A DNA stretch of 64,000 nt from Candidatus Methylopumilus sp. (GTDB lineage: Bacteria > Pseudomonadota > Gammaproteobacteria > Burkholderiales > Methylophilaceae), in NCBI GenBank assembly GCA_009693175.1, contig SHXT01000002.1, positions 1-64,000 of the forward strand, given 5' to 3'. The stretch's first letter is position 1, and each line of letters begins with the position of its first letter. Of the stretch, positions 28,349-37,581 are shown piece after piece. A model generated the notes under the pieces. It ran no database searches, was not told where the DNA came from, and worked only from the letters and a program-made list of their open reading frames with translations. The position numbers and the translations under genes were made by a program.

Positions 28349-29908
28349 TTAATGCCTAAAGTGACGGTATCCGGTAAATAACATTACAATCCCTAATTCG
28401 TCAGCAGCGGAAATAACTTCCTCATCTCTTAAGCTCCCACCTGGTTGAATAACACATTTCGCACCAGCGGCAGCGAGAACGTCAATACCATCCCTAAACG
28501 GAAAAAAGGCATCTGAAGCTACCACTGAATTTGTTAAGTCTAAATTTACATTTTTGGCTTTAATCGAAGCAATTTTAGTACTATCGACTCTACTCATCTG
28601 ACCCGCGCCTATACCTAAAGTTTGATTGTTCTTGCAAAATACGATTGCATTTGATTTGACAAACTTAGCAACACGCCATGCAAAAAGCATGTCAGACATT
28701 TGCTCTTCATTTGGTTTGAGTTTAGATACGATTTTACAGTTATTAATATCTATATTAAAGTCATCAGGTGACTGCACTAATAAACCGCCGCCAATTTTTT
28801 TTAATTCGATAGAATTAAAATTATTATCGAGAGCAACTTCTAATAATCGTATATTTGGTTTTGATTCAAAAATTTTAAGTGATTCACTGTCGTAAGATGG
28901 AGCAATCACAACTTCAACAAATTGTGTGATGATTTGAGTTGCAGTATTTTTATCTAATGGTACATTACATGCAATAATGCCGCCAAATGAAGATGTAGGG
29001 TCTGTTGAAAATGCTTTTTTGTAAGCATCTAAAAGATCTTTAGAGGATCCAACACCGCATGGATTAGCATGCTTAACAATTACGCAAGATGGAAATTTAA
29101 AGCTTTTAACGCATTCCCAAGCAGTATCTGCATCATTTAAATTGTTATAAGAAAGTTCTTTGCCTTGTAATTGTTTAAAGCTTGCTAACGAGCCTATGTT
29201 AGAAATTTCATCCACATAAAAAGATGCACTTTGATGCGGATTTTCGCCGTAACGTAAATCTATTTTTTTATTAAAAGTGAGGTTAAGTTTATTTGGGTAA
29301 GCTAGATTTTTGTTTGTGTTTAGGCCATTAAGGTAATTTGAAATAGCTGAATCATAATTTGCGGTATGTTCAAAAGCTTTTTTAGCTAAACTAAATCTCA
29401 ATTCTAGATTGATTGCACCATCATTTTTACTTAAGGTGTCTTCAATAATTTTGTAGTCTGCGACATCTGTAACAACTGCCACACCATGATAATTTTTTGC
29501 TGACGATCTAATCATGGCTGGGCCACCAATATCGATGTTTTCAATAGCTTCAGATAATGGGCAATTTTCTTTAGATATAGTTGCTTCAAATGGATATAAG
29601 TTAACTACGACTAAGTCAATTAAAGGAATATTAGATTTGGTCATGATTTCTAGATGTTTGTCATTATCTCTTTTACCAAGAATGCCACCATGTATTTTTG
29701 GATGAAGTGTCTTGACTCTTCCGTCTAGCATTTCAGGAAATCCTGTGTAATCACTTACTTCAATTACAGGAATATTATTATCTATAAATAATTTTGCTGT
29801 ACCACAGGTTGAAAGAATTTCAATATTGTATTTAAGTAATACTTTGGCGAATTCGATGATGCCTTTTTTATTTGATACGCTTATAAGAGCTCGTTTTATT
29901 TTAATCAT
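28349..29908 (-). CDS. purH: Bifunctional AICAR transformylase/IMP cyclohydrolase
   Basis: This 519-residue enzyme performs the last two steps of IMP synthesis. The N-terminal MGS-like cyclohydrolase domain has [33 protein letters not shown] and [16 protein letters not shown]. The transformylase half has [24 protein letters not shown] and [12 protein letters not shown] with [15 protein letters not shown]. It follows fis by 2 bases on the minus strand. Confidence 0.97.
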   Translation of the reverse strand: MIKIKRALISVSNKKGIIEFAKVLLKYNIEILSTCGTAKLFIDNNIPVIEVSDYTGFPEMLDGRVKTLHPKIHGGILGKRDNDKHLEIMTKSNIPLIDLVVVNLYPFEATISKENCPLSEAIENIDIGGPAMIRSSAKNYHGVAVVTDVADYKIIEDTLSKNDGAINLELRFSLAKKAFEHTANYDSAISNYLNGLNTNKNLAYPNKLNLTFNKKIDLRYGENPHQSASFYVDEISNIGSLASFKQLQGKELSYNNLNDADTAWECVKSFKFPSCVIVKHANPCGVGSSKDLLDAYKKAFSTDPTSSFGGIIACNVPLDKNTATQIITQFVEVVIAPSYDSESLKIFESKPNIRLLEVALDNNFNSIELKKIGGGLLVQSPDDFNIDINNCKIVSKLKPNEEQMSDMLFAWRVAKFVKSNAIVFCKNNQTLGIGAGQMSRVDSTKIASIKAKNVNLDLTNSVVASDAFFPFRDGIDVLAAAGAKCVIQPGGSLRDEEVISAADELGIVMLFTGYRHFRH

Positions 29909-29910
29909 GA

Positions 29911-30150
29911 CTAGATATCAATCTTATGTTGTTTTAATTTTTTTCTAAGAGTGTTTCTATTGAGACCAAGAATTTCTGCCGCCTTACTTTGGTTGCCTTT
30001 TGATATGCCCATAATGTAAGTTAATAGCGGCTTTTCAACCATGTTTACAACCATGTCATAAACATTGGTTGGATTTTCGCCATTTAAGTCTTTGAAGAAC
30101 TGATCTAAGGACTGGTTTACACAATCAGGTATATCTGTTTTCTTTTCCAT
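29911..30150 (-). CDS. fis: Fis-family DNA-binding protein
   Basis: This 79-residue protein has the Fis C-terminal helix-turn-helix [20 protein letters not shown] then LKQHKIDI. It is shorter than the E. coli 98-residue form at the N-terminus, which is common in betaproteobacteria. Fis bends DNA and affects rRNA, recombination and chromosome structure. The start overlaps the dusB stop by 1 base (TAATG), repeating the dusB-fis operon known from E. coli. Confidence 0.93.
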   Translation of the reverse strand: MEKKTDIPDCVNQSLDQFFKDLNGENPTNVYDMVVNMVEKPLLTYIMGISKGNQSKAAEILGLNRNTLRKKLKQHKIDI

Positions 30151-31160
30151 TAGGCTACCAACATTTCTTCTTCATACTTTATATAAGGGGATTCAATCGA
30201 GAGAAAATTGAAATAATTTTCAATTGTTTTAATTTGTTCATCAACTGTTTCAATTGTATTCATATAGCGTCTAAAATTTGCAGAATTTTTTAATCTTTTC
30301 GTGTACCAGGAGATATGTTTTCTAGCAATTTTTAATCCTGCATTTTCGCCATAGAAGTCATAGAGTTCATTTACATGAGCAATCGTGATATTTTTTATTT
30401 CATCAATAGATGGATTATCTAAATGCTTTCCCGTTTTAAGATAATGATCGATTTCTCTAAAAATCCAAGGCTTACCTTGAGCTGCTCTGCCAATCATTAC
30501 GCCATCTACACCGGTGTAATCTAAAACATATTTAGCTTTTTCGGGGGTTGTGATATCACCATTAGCAATCACAGGAATCTTTACTGACTGTTTTACTTTA
30601 GCAATGGTGTCGTACTCGGCATCGCCCATGTATAAACAAGCTCTTGTTCTGCCATGAATAGCTAATGCTTTAATGCCAATATCTTCAGCAATTTTTGCAA
30701 TGTCTACAGCGTTACGATTGTTGGTGTTCCAACCAGTTCTTATTTTTAATGTGACAGGGACATCTACAGAGCTAACAACCGATGATAATATTTTTTGAAC
30801 AAGCGGCTCATCTTTAAGAAGCGCTGATCCTGCCATTACATTACATATTTTTTTTGCAGGACATCCCATGTTGATATCAATAATTTGCGCACCATGATCC
30901 ACATTAAACTGTGCAGCTTCGGCCATCATTTTTGGATCGGCTCCTGCGATTTGAACTGAGATTGGATCAACTTCGCCCTCATGATTAGCTCGACGAAGTG
31001 TTTTCTGACTTCCGTGTAGAAGTGAGTTTGATGTCACCATTTCGCTTACTGCCATACCAGCACCAAAGTTTTTGCAAAGCTGACGGAAAGGACGGTCTGT
31101 GACGCCTGCCATCGGAGCAACAACCAAATTGTTTTTAATGGAAATATAACCTATTTGCAC
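30150..31160 (-). CDS. dusB: tRNA-dihydrouridine synthase B
   Basis: This 336-residue FMN enzyme reduces uridine to dihydrouridine in tRNA. It has VVAPMAGVTDRPFRQLCKNF, the catalytic DINMGCPAKKICN (Cys after MG), HGRTRACLYMGDAEYDTI and PVIANGDITTPEKA. The N-terminus MQIGYISIKNNLV fits the family and is encoded from a GTG start. It heads the dusB-fis-purH-purD group. Confidence 0.95.
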   Translation of the reverse strand: MQIGYISIKNNLVVAPMAGVTDRPFRQLCKNFGAGMAVSEMVTSNSLLHGSQKTLRRANHEGEVDPISVQIAGADPKMMAEAAQFNVDHGAQIIDINMGCPAKKICNVMAGSALLKDEPLVQKILSSVVSSVDVPVTLKIRTGWNTNNRNAVDIAKIAEDIGIKALAIHGRTRACLYMGDAEYDTIAKVKQSVKIPVIANGDITTPEKAKYVLDYTGVDGVMIGRAAQGKPWIFREIDHYLKTGKHLDNPSIDEIKNITIAHVNELYDFYGENAGLKIARKHISWYTKRLKNSANFRRYMNTIETVDEQIKTIENYFNFLSIESPYIKYEEEMLVA

Positions 31161-31183
31161 TATGTATATTTGTTTAGGGAAAG

Positions 31184-31202
31184 TTGCCTATTTTATAGGC
31201 AA
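31184..31202 (-). promoter_or_regulatory. Inverted repeat upstream of dusB-fis
   Basis: TTGCCTAT and ATAGGCAA form a perfect 8-bp inverted repeat with a 3-base centre, 24 to 42 bases before the dusB start. No T-run follows on the minus strand. It may be an operator controlling dusB-fis or a remnant terminator for the gene upstream. Confidence 0.45.
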
Positions 31203-31232
31203 ATGACTATTTATAAAAGTAAAGTCTTAAAA

Positions 31233-31967
31233 TTACTTATGCCATAGGTAGCCTAAATGAACTATTTTCGCTTGTATTTCTTGAATGGCTTCATGAACTA
31301 ATTTTGATTGGCCTTTAACTCCAAGCTCAATTGTCTTAACAGGTCTTAATTTAGGTAGGCTAAAAAGCTTAATTTCTGGATATTTTTTTACAATACCATT
31401 CATTAAATCGATTAATTGACTTTCGCTTACATCATTAACCCAAATAGAAGCCTCAGCGAAATCATTTTGATTTAATAGGCCTTTATAGTATTCATTTAAG
31501 ATCCATTCAACCATTGGCCAAGCCATTTCAGGAAATCCAGGTAGAAAATGATAATGTCTGATTTTGAATCCAGGTATTTTATTAATTTCATTTGGAATTA
31601 ATAATGCGCTATCTGGAATATCCGCCATTAAAATCCTCTTAGGGTAAGCGCCTTCACCAAATTGTACTTCAATTCTTTTAACAGCTTCATCATTACGGAT
31701 TAATTTCAAGTTAAATGCATCTGCAGCAGCCTGTCTTGTAAAGTCGTCAGGGGTAGCTCCAATGCCTCCGAAAGAAAAAACAATTGTTTGAGGGTTTATT
31801 GACTCCTTGATTGATTGAATAATTTCATGTGAATCATCTTGAATATATTTAACCCAAGATAATAAAAGCCCATATTTTTTTAATGTTTTTTGTAGGTAAT
31901 CAAAATGTTTATCTTGTCTTTTACCAGATAAAATCTCATCGCCAATAATTAGGGCCCCGAATTCCAT
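31233..31967 (-). CDS. Molybdopterin-binding domain protein (CinA N-domain-like)
   Basis: This protein of about 244 residues (from MEFGALIIGDEIL) carries a MoaB/MogA-type fold, with GDEILSGKRQDKHFDYLQ, FSFGGIGATPDDFTRQAAAD and LPGFPEMAWPMVEW. It resembles the N-terminal domain of CinA proteins but lacks the C-terminal nicotinamide-amidase domain. I prefer the start at 31967, just after the polA stop, over the ATG at 31982, which adds five residues. The precise role is not known. It is in one minus-strand run with polA and dusB. Confidence 0.85.
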   Translation of the reverse strand: MEFGALIIGDEILSGKRQDKHFDYLQKTLKKYGLLLSWVKYIQDDSHEIIQSIKESINPQTIVFSFGGIGATPDDFTRQAAADAFNLKLIRNDEAVKRIEVQFGEGAYPKRILMADIPDSALLIPNEINKIPGFKIRHYHFLPGFPEMAWPMVEWILNEYYKGLLNQNDFAEASIWVNDVSESQLIDLMNGIVKKYPEIKLFSLPKLRPVKTIELGVKGQSKLVHEAIQEIQAKIVHLGYLWHK

Positions 31968-31968
31968 T

Positions 31969-34698
31969 TTAATGTGCCGCATCCCAATTCAATCCAACAC
32001 CAATATCCACAATAAGAGGGATATCAAGTTTTGCGACCCCTTCCATTAAAATGGGCAATTCTTTTTGTAAGATTTCAATTTCATTATTAGGAACTTCAAA
32101 AACAAGTTCATCATGTACTTGCATAATCATTTTAGTTTTTAAATTTTTATTCTTAGTAAGCCATTGATCAACTTCAATCATAGCTAGTTTGATGAGATCA
32201 GCAGCTGTTCCTTGCATAGGCGCATTAATTGCGGCTCTTTCTGCTGCAGCTCTTCTAATACCATTTGAGCCATTAATTTCTGGAATCCATAATCGCCTTC
32301 CAAAAAAAGTTTCTACATAACCCTTATCTTTAGCGAATAATTTTGTGTCTTCCATATAGCACTTAACACCAGGGTATCTAGCAAAATAAGTTTCAATATA
32401 ATTTGAGGCAGCACTTCTTTCGATTCCAAGTGATTTAGATAACCCAAACACACTCATTCCATATATCAATCCGAAATTAATTACTTTGGCGTAGCGTCTT
32501 TGTTCTTGTGAAACGGCATTCAGATCACAATTAAAAATTTCAGCTGCGGTTGATTTATGAATGTCCTCATTATTCTTAAATGCATCAAGTAACCTTTTAT
32601 CTTGAGATAGATGTGCCATGATTCTTAGTTCTATTTGTGAGTAGTCAGCAGAGAGAATAGACAAATCTTGATTGGCAATGAATGCCTCTCTTATTTTTCT
32701 ACCTTCTAATGTTCTAATTGGAATATTTTGTAAATTAGGATCCGAACTTGCAAGTCTTCCAGTAATTGCAACCGCTTGATTGTAGCTTGTATGAATTCGT
32801 CCAGTACTTGGATTAATCATTTTTGGTAATTTATCTGTGTAGGTTGATTTCAGTTTAGATAAACTTCGATGTTCGAGTAATAATTTTGGCAATGGATAAT
32901 CAAGCGCCAATTCCTGAAGCACATCTTCATCTGTAGAAGGCGCACCTGAAGGTGTTTTCTTTAAAGGTTTGATACCTAATTTATTAAATAAAATATCTTG
33001 TAGTTGTTTGGGAGATGCTAAATTAAAAGGCTGTCCAGCTAATTGGTAAGCTTCATCTTCAAGTAAGAGAATTTTTTTCCCAATTTCATGACTTTGGCCG
33101 TTTAATTTTTTGTCATCAATGAGCACACCATTCCTTTCAATTTTTAAAAGCACTTCAGAAGTAGGCATTTCAATTTTTTCGTAGATAAATTTGAGTGGCG
33201 CGTCGTTTTCAATCACAGGATTAAAAAATTGATTTAATTGCAATGTAATATCAGCATCTTCAGACGAATAATTAGATGCAATATCAATATCTACTTCATT
33301 AAATTTAAGTTGGTTTACACCTTTGCCTGTAACCTCCTCATAGCTGACACAAGTGTGACCTAAATGCCTCAAGCTTAAATTATCCATACCATGGCTTTGA
33401 TGACTTTCAGTGACATAGCTTTGTAACATCGTATCATGCTGGATACCCTTAAGATGTATACCGTGATTTAAAAATACATGTGCATCATATTTTATGTTTT
33501 GCCCAATCTTTTTAATTTTTTCATCCTCTAAGATTGGTTTTAATAAGCTTAATGTATGATCAAGTGACAACTGATTAGCCATGCCAGGATAATCATGTGC
33601 TAGAGGAATATAAGCAGCTTCGCCTGCAGTCACAGCCATTGATATACCTACAATTTTGGCCTGCATAGGATCAAGTGAGTTAGTTTCCGTATCAACGCAC
33701 AAATAGTTTTTTTCTTTAACTTTTTCTAGCCAGCCATTTAATGAAGTCTCATCAAATATCGTGTCATATTTTATTTTAGAAATAAAATGGCTAGGTGATT
33801 TGATAGATACTTTTTCTTCGCTTACATTGCTCGAGTTATTTTTTTTTTGCTCACCATCTTTAATTTCATTGAGCCAATTCTTAAATTCAAATCTTTGATA
33901 TAAATTTTCTAGTGTGGAATGATCTTGTGCTTTGGGTTTTAAATTATCCCAATTTTTGTCGATATCTAAATCACATCGAATCGTAATAAGATCTTTTGCT
34001 TTTGGGATCCAATTCAATGCTTTCCTTAAATTTTCACCAACTACGCCAGAAAACTGAGAAGCATTACTGACAATATTATCAAGCGTTTGATATTCATTAA
34101 GCCATTTCAATGCAGTTTTAGGGCCCACTTTTTCAACGCCAGGCACGTTATCTGACGTATCTCCAATAAGCGTTAAGTAATCAATGATTTGATTAGGCAA
34201 TAGACCAAATTTATTTTTGACACCTTCAATGTCAAGCTTTTCATTGCTCATGGTATTAATTAAAATCACATGCTCATTTACAAGCTGAGCTAAATCCTTG
34301 TCGCCTGTGGAGACCACTACATTAAATTGATGTTGAGTTGCCTCTTTACAGAGTGTCCCAATAACATCATCAGCCTCTACACCTTCTTTAATGATAATAG
34401 GCCAACCCATGGCTGTAATTGCTTCATGAAGAGGTTTAATTTGTGTTACTAGATCTTCAGGCATCGCTGATCGATTAGCCTTATATTCAGGATAAAGATC
34501 ATTTCTGAAAGTTTTTCCTTTTGCATCAAAAACGCAAGCGCTATAATCAGAAGGGAATTCTTTATGGAGCTTTCTGAGCATATTTAAGACACCGTAAATA
34601 GCTCCAGTAGGTTCTTGGTGACTATTTCTAAGGTCAGGCAGTCCATGAAATGCCCTGTAAAGATAAGAAGAACCATCAACCAATAATAGTGTTTTCAT
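31969..34698 (-). CDS. polA: DNA polymerase I
   Basis: This 909-residue protein has three domains. The 5' nuclease starts LLVDGSSYLYRAFHGLPDL. The 3'-5' proofreading domain has CVDTETNSLDP, with the acidic residues intact. The polymerase has motif A LSADYSQIELRIMAHLS, motif B RRYAKVINFGLIYGMS and motif C MQVHDELVFEV. It repairs gaps and removes RNA primers. The start is only 21 bases from the divergent LOG-family gene. Confidence 0.97.
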   Translation of the reverse strand: MKTLLLVDGSSYLYRAFHGLPDLRNSHQEPTGAIYGVLNMLRKLHKEFPSDYSACVFDAKGKTFRNDLYPEYKANRSAMPEDLVTQIKPLHEAITAMGWPIIIKEGVEADDVIGTLCKEATQHQFNVVVSTGDKDLAQLVNEHVILINTMSNEKLDIEGVKNKFGLLPNQIIDYLTLIGDTSDNVPGVEKVGPKTALKWLNEYQTLDNIVSNASQFSGVVGENLRKALNWIPKAKDLITIRCDLDIDKNWDNLKPKAQDHSTLENLYQRFEFKNWLNEIKDGEQKKNNSSNVSEEKVSIKSPSHFISKIKYDTIFDETSLNGWLEKVKEKNYLCVDTETNSLDPMQAKIVGISMAVTAGEAAYIPLAHDYPGMANQLSLDHTLSLLKPILEDEKIKKIGQNIKYDAHVFLNHGIHLKGIQHDTMLQSYVTESHQSHGMDNLSLRHLGHTCVSYEEVTGKGVNQLKFNEVDIDIASNYSSEDADITLQLNQFFNPVIENDAPLKFIYEKIEMPTSEVLLKIERNGVLIDDKKLNGQSHEIGKKILLLEDEAYQLAGQPFNLASPKQLQDILFNKLGIKPLKKTPSGAPSTDEDVLQELALDYPLPKLLLEHRSLSKLKSTYTDKLPKMINPSTGRIHTSYNQAVAITGRLASSDPNLQNIPIRTLEGRKIREAFIANQDLSILSADYSQIELRIMAHLSQDKRLLDAFKNNEDIHKSTAAEIFNCDLNAVSQEQRRYAKVINFGLIYGMSVFGLSKSLGIERSAASNYIETYFARYPGVKCYMEDTKLFAKDKGYVETFFGRRLWIPEINGSNGIRRAAAERAAINAPMQGTAADLIKLAMIEVDQWLTKNKNLKTKMIMQVHDELVFEVPNNEIEILQKELPILMEGVAKLDIPLIVDIGVGLNWDAAH

Positions 34699-34719
34699 TG
34701 TTTAACTTTGAAAGTTTTT

Positions 34720-35448
34720 ATGTCAGCAGATAAAAAAATACCTAAATTTAACGGCCCAGAATTATTTGATGAAACTCATAACGAGAGTGAATCCTGGCAT
34801 GCATTTGAAATTATGTCAGAATTTGTTGGTGCTACCGAAAAACTTAAAAAAATAACTCCGGCAGTATCTATATTTGGCAGTGCTCGGGTAAGTGAAGATA
34901 ATCCTTATTACAAACTTACTGTGGATATAGCAGAAGCATTATCTAATTCAGGATTTAGCGTTATTTCTGGTGGTGGTCCCGGTCTTATGGAGGCAGCTAA
35001 TAAAGGAGCTTCTTTAGGTAAAGGTCCCAGTATTGGACTAAATATTAATTTGCCCCATGAACAAAAAGCGAATGATTATCAAGATATCTCGATTAATTTT
35101 AAATATTTTTTTATGCGAAAAGTGATGTTTATTAAATATGCCTCAGCTTATATAGTTCTCCCTGGTGGATTTGGGACACTTGATGAGCTTATGGAGGTAA
35201 TTACACTTGTGCAAACAGGTAAATCAAGAAAGATTCCTATTATTCTGGTGGGCAAGAAATTTTGGTCTGGCTTATTAGATTGGTTAAAAGATAAAATGAT
35301 TCAAGAGAATATGGCTTCTAAAAAAGATCTAGATCTTATTCAGGTTCTTGAAGAGCCTAAAGAGATTGTGAATGCGATATTTAATCACTACGAATCTATT
35401 GGATTTACTCTATCTCCGGCAGAGAGAAAAGCTCAACTTTATTTATAA
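34720..35448 (+). CDS. LOG-family protein (possible nucleotide 5'-monophosphate phosphoribohydrolase)
   Basis: This 242-residue protein starts at the ATG at 34720. The track begin at 34708 is a TTG inside the divergent gap. GGGPGLMEAANKGASLGKG and LPGGFGTLDELMEVITLVQ are the two signature motifs of the lysine-decarboxylase-like LOG/TIGR00730 family. Members cleave the ribose from AMP-type nucleotides or make cytokinin-like bases. The exact substrate is unknown. Confidence 0.88.
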   Translation: MSADKKIPKFNGPELFDETHNESESWHAFEIMSEFVGATEKLKKITPAVSIFGSARVSEDNPYYKLTVDIAEALSNSGFSVISGGGPGLMEAANKGASLGKGPSIGLNINLPHEQKANDYQDISINFKYFFMRKVMFIKYASAYIVLPGGFGTLDELMEVITLVQTGKSRKIPIILVGKKFWSGLLDWLKDKMIQENMASKKDLDLIQVLEEPKEIVNAIFNHYESIGFTLSPAERKAQLYL

Positions 35449-35498
35449 ATTGTTAAATAAACCATACCATATAAAGGTTTTTTGTTAGAATCTTTGCT

Positions 35499-35843
35499 AT
35501 GAGAAAACAAAATAAAATTAAAGTGTTTTGTTTGGCAATCAGCTTCTTGAGTTTAAATGTAATGGCTGAAAAAAAACTTGAGCCATTGGAAGATATAAAA
35601 CCTCCACCGAAGAACTTTGAAAGCGATGTGGTGGATGAACCTCAAATTACGATCACCAAAAAAGGTGCAGATACTGTTGAAGAATATCGTATCAACGGTG
35701 AACTTTATATGATGAAAGTGTCCCCTTCAGGTGGCGGCCCTTCTTATTATTTGCTTAAAGAGGATCAGGATGGTGGTTGGGCAAGATATGATGGCCCTAG
35801 CCAACCTTTATCGGTTCCTAAATGGGTAATATTTAGATTTTAA
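35499..35843 (+). CDS. DUF2782 family secreted protein
   Basis: This 114-residue protein has an N-terminal signal peptide (cleavage near MAEKK, about residue 24). It contains PQITITKKGADTVEEYRING and ELYMMKVSP and ends in SVPKWVIFRF, the pattern of the betaproteobacterial DUF2782 family, found beside polA and thrB in relatives. The function is not known. It is followed by a terminator that touches thrB. Confidence 0.85.
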   Translation: MRKQNKIKVFCLAISFLSLNVMAEKKLEPLEDIKPPPKNFESDVVDEPQITITKKGADTVEEYRINGELYMMKVSPSGGGPSYYLLKEDQDGGWARYDGPSQPLSVPKWVIFRF

Positions 35844-35851
35844 ATTTTTTG

Positions 35852-35875
35852 AAAGGGCTTTAGGCCCTTTTTTTA
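35852..35875 (+). terminator. Terminator abutting the thrB start codon
   Basis: AAAGGGC and GCCCTTT flank TTTAG-like loop bases, with a T-run ending directly at the thrB ATG (35875). It has the full structure of an intrinsic terminator. No Shine-Dalgarno remains for thrB, so the hairpin may regulate or limit thrB expression. Confidence 0.75.
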
Positions 35876-36792
35876 TGTCTGTCTATACATCAGTTAATAT
35901 TGAAGAACTAAAAAGCTGGCTTAAAGATTATGCGTTGGATGATCTTACTGGTTATCAAGGCATTAAATCTGGCATTACGAATACTAACTATTTTTTGATG
36001 ACGAAGAATGATCAATTTGTTTTAACGCTCTTCGAAAAAAATTCAATAGAAGATCTCCCGTACTTTGTAAATCTCATGTCTCATTTAGCAAAGCACGCAT
36101 TTTTATGTCCCAAACCTATCCTCAAAAAAAATGGTACAGCTTTAAGTATTTTAAAAAATAAGCCAGCTTTAATCGTGTCGTGTCTTAAAGGTAAGGAACT
36201 CACAAAACCTGAAGCTAATCACTGTGGAACCGTGGGTAAAAACTTAGCTGAGTTACATACCATTGCAAAAGATTTTGAGACTCATCATCAAAATACAAGA
36301 GATCTTACATGGATTAAAAAAACGGCTAATACTTTACTCGGTAAATTACCTTTAGACGAAGATGAATTATTAAAAGAAGAAATCGCTTACCAAGAAAAGC
36401 AAAATTATAAGTTACCTAAATCCACTATTCATGGAGATTTATTTAAAGATAACGTACTTTTTTTAAATAATGAAGTATCAGGGGTTATTGATTTTTATTA
36501 TGCTTGTACAGATTACCTTATTTTAGATGTGGCTATTGCTGTGAATGATTGGTGTGTGAATGAAGATGGCTCTTTTGATGAAGAAAGATTGAATGCTTTC
36601 TTAAGCGCATATAAAAAAATAAGATTATTTAGTGACGCAGAAGATAAAGCTTGGAATGATATATTAAGATTGGCATCACTTAGATTTTGGGTTTCAAGGC
36701 TTAATGATTTTTATCATGCTGAAGAAGGTGAACTAACCTACAAGAAAGACCCCAAACATTTTAAGAAAATTTTAAAGCAACGTATGAGTTAG
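35875..36792 (+). CDS. thrB: Homoserine kinase (ThrB, type II)
   Basis: This 305-residue kinase is of the aminoglycoside-phosphotransferase-like type used by many betaproteobacteria. GITNTNYFLMTKNDQFVLTL is the N-lobe, STIHGDLFKDNVLF is the catalytic loop, and GVIDFYYACTDYLILDVAIA is the metal-binding part. It phosphorylates homoserine in threonine synthesis. The ATG sits right after a terminator T-run without a ribosome binding site. The N-terminus MSVYTSVNIEELKSWL fits homologues, so the start is probably right. Confidence 0.93.
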   Translation: MSVYTSVNIEELKSWLKDYALDDLTGYQGIKSGITNTNYFLMTKNDQFVLTLFEKNSIEDLPYFVNLMSHLAKHAFLCPKPILKKNGTALSILKNKPALIVSCLKGKELTKPEANHCGTVGKNLAELHTIAKDFETHHQNTRDLTWIKKTANTLLGKLPLDEDELLKEEIAYQEKQNYKLPKSTIHGDLFKDNVLFLNNEVSGVIDFYYACTDYLILDVAIAVNDWCVNEDGSFDEERLNAFLSAYKKIRLFSDAEDKAWNDILRLASLRFWVSRLNDFYHAEEGELTYKKDPKHFKKILKQRMS

Positions 36793-36810
36793 CATACAAG
36801 GTAAATCGAT

Positions 36811-37581
36811 ATGAAAAAAATTACATTTAAAGATTCTATTCGTTGGAACAAAGAAAGTTTTTTGCTTTTTAAAAAAACACCTAATCAATCATTAATGTTG
36901 AGCTTAATTTATCTTTTTATTTTTATACTTTTACCTTCTATACCTATGCTTCAAATTTTTTCAATTGTATCTATTTTGATTTGGCCTATATTTTTATTGT
37001 TTGCAGTTAACTTTTATAAAATTCACGACAAAAATAAGCATGAAACATTTTTAGCGATTTATGAAAAAATTAAACCCAGATTACCTGCATTACTCACGCT
37101 CGGTCTCATCTGTTTAACTTATGCAGCGATGGTGACGATGGTTTTAAATTCTGAAATACACCATTTCATTCAATTATCAGAAAATAATAATGAGCTTATT
37201 AATGTCATTAATAATTTTGTACCAATGATAGGTAAATTAATCTTACTCTTATTGCCATTACTTATGGCAACTTGGTTTTCGCCGATGTTAATTGTGTATA
37301 ACCATTACTCATTATTTAAATCGATTAAATCGAGCGTCGCAGGATCGTTAATATATATTTTTCCTTTAGGCCTTTCATGGTTTATTTTTTCGACAGCAGC
37401 AATATTATTTATGTTGTCATGTGGAGTATTGATTGGATCATTGGCTTCATTTTTTCCAACTATAGCGCCTTCATTAATGGGCGCAGTGATTTTCTTTGCA
37501 TTACTCGTGGTTACATCAGTAATGTTTGCATTTCAATACATTAGTTATCGAGATATTTTTAAATCTGCAAAAAGCTATTAG
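36811..37581 (+). CDS. BPSS1780-family membrane protein
   Basis: This 256-residue protein has about six hydrophobic helices after a soluble N-terminus (MKKITFKDSIRWNKESFLLF). The middle KHETFLAIYEKIKPRLPALL and the later FLLPLLMATWFSPML-like region match the betaproteobacterial BPSS1780 family, often between thrB and uvrD. Its function is unknown. Its TAG stop shares bases with the uvrD stop on the opposite strand. Confidence 0.78.
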   Translation: MKKITFKDSIRWNKESFLLFKKTPNQSLMLSLIYLFIFILLPSIPMLQIFSIVSILIWPIFLLFAVNFYKIHDKNKHETFLAIYEKIKPRLPALLTLGLICLTYAAMVTMVLNSEIHHFIQLSENNNELINVINNFVPMIGKLILLLLPLLMATWFSPMLIVYNHYSLFKSIKSSVAGSLIYIFPLGLSWFIFSTAAILFMLSCGVLIGSLASFFPTIAPSLMGAVIFFALLVVTSVMFAFQYISYRDIFKSAKSY

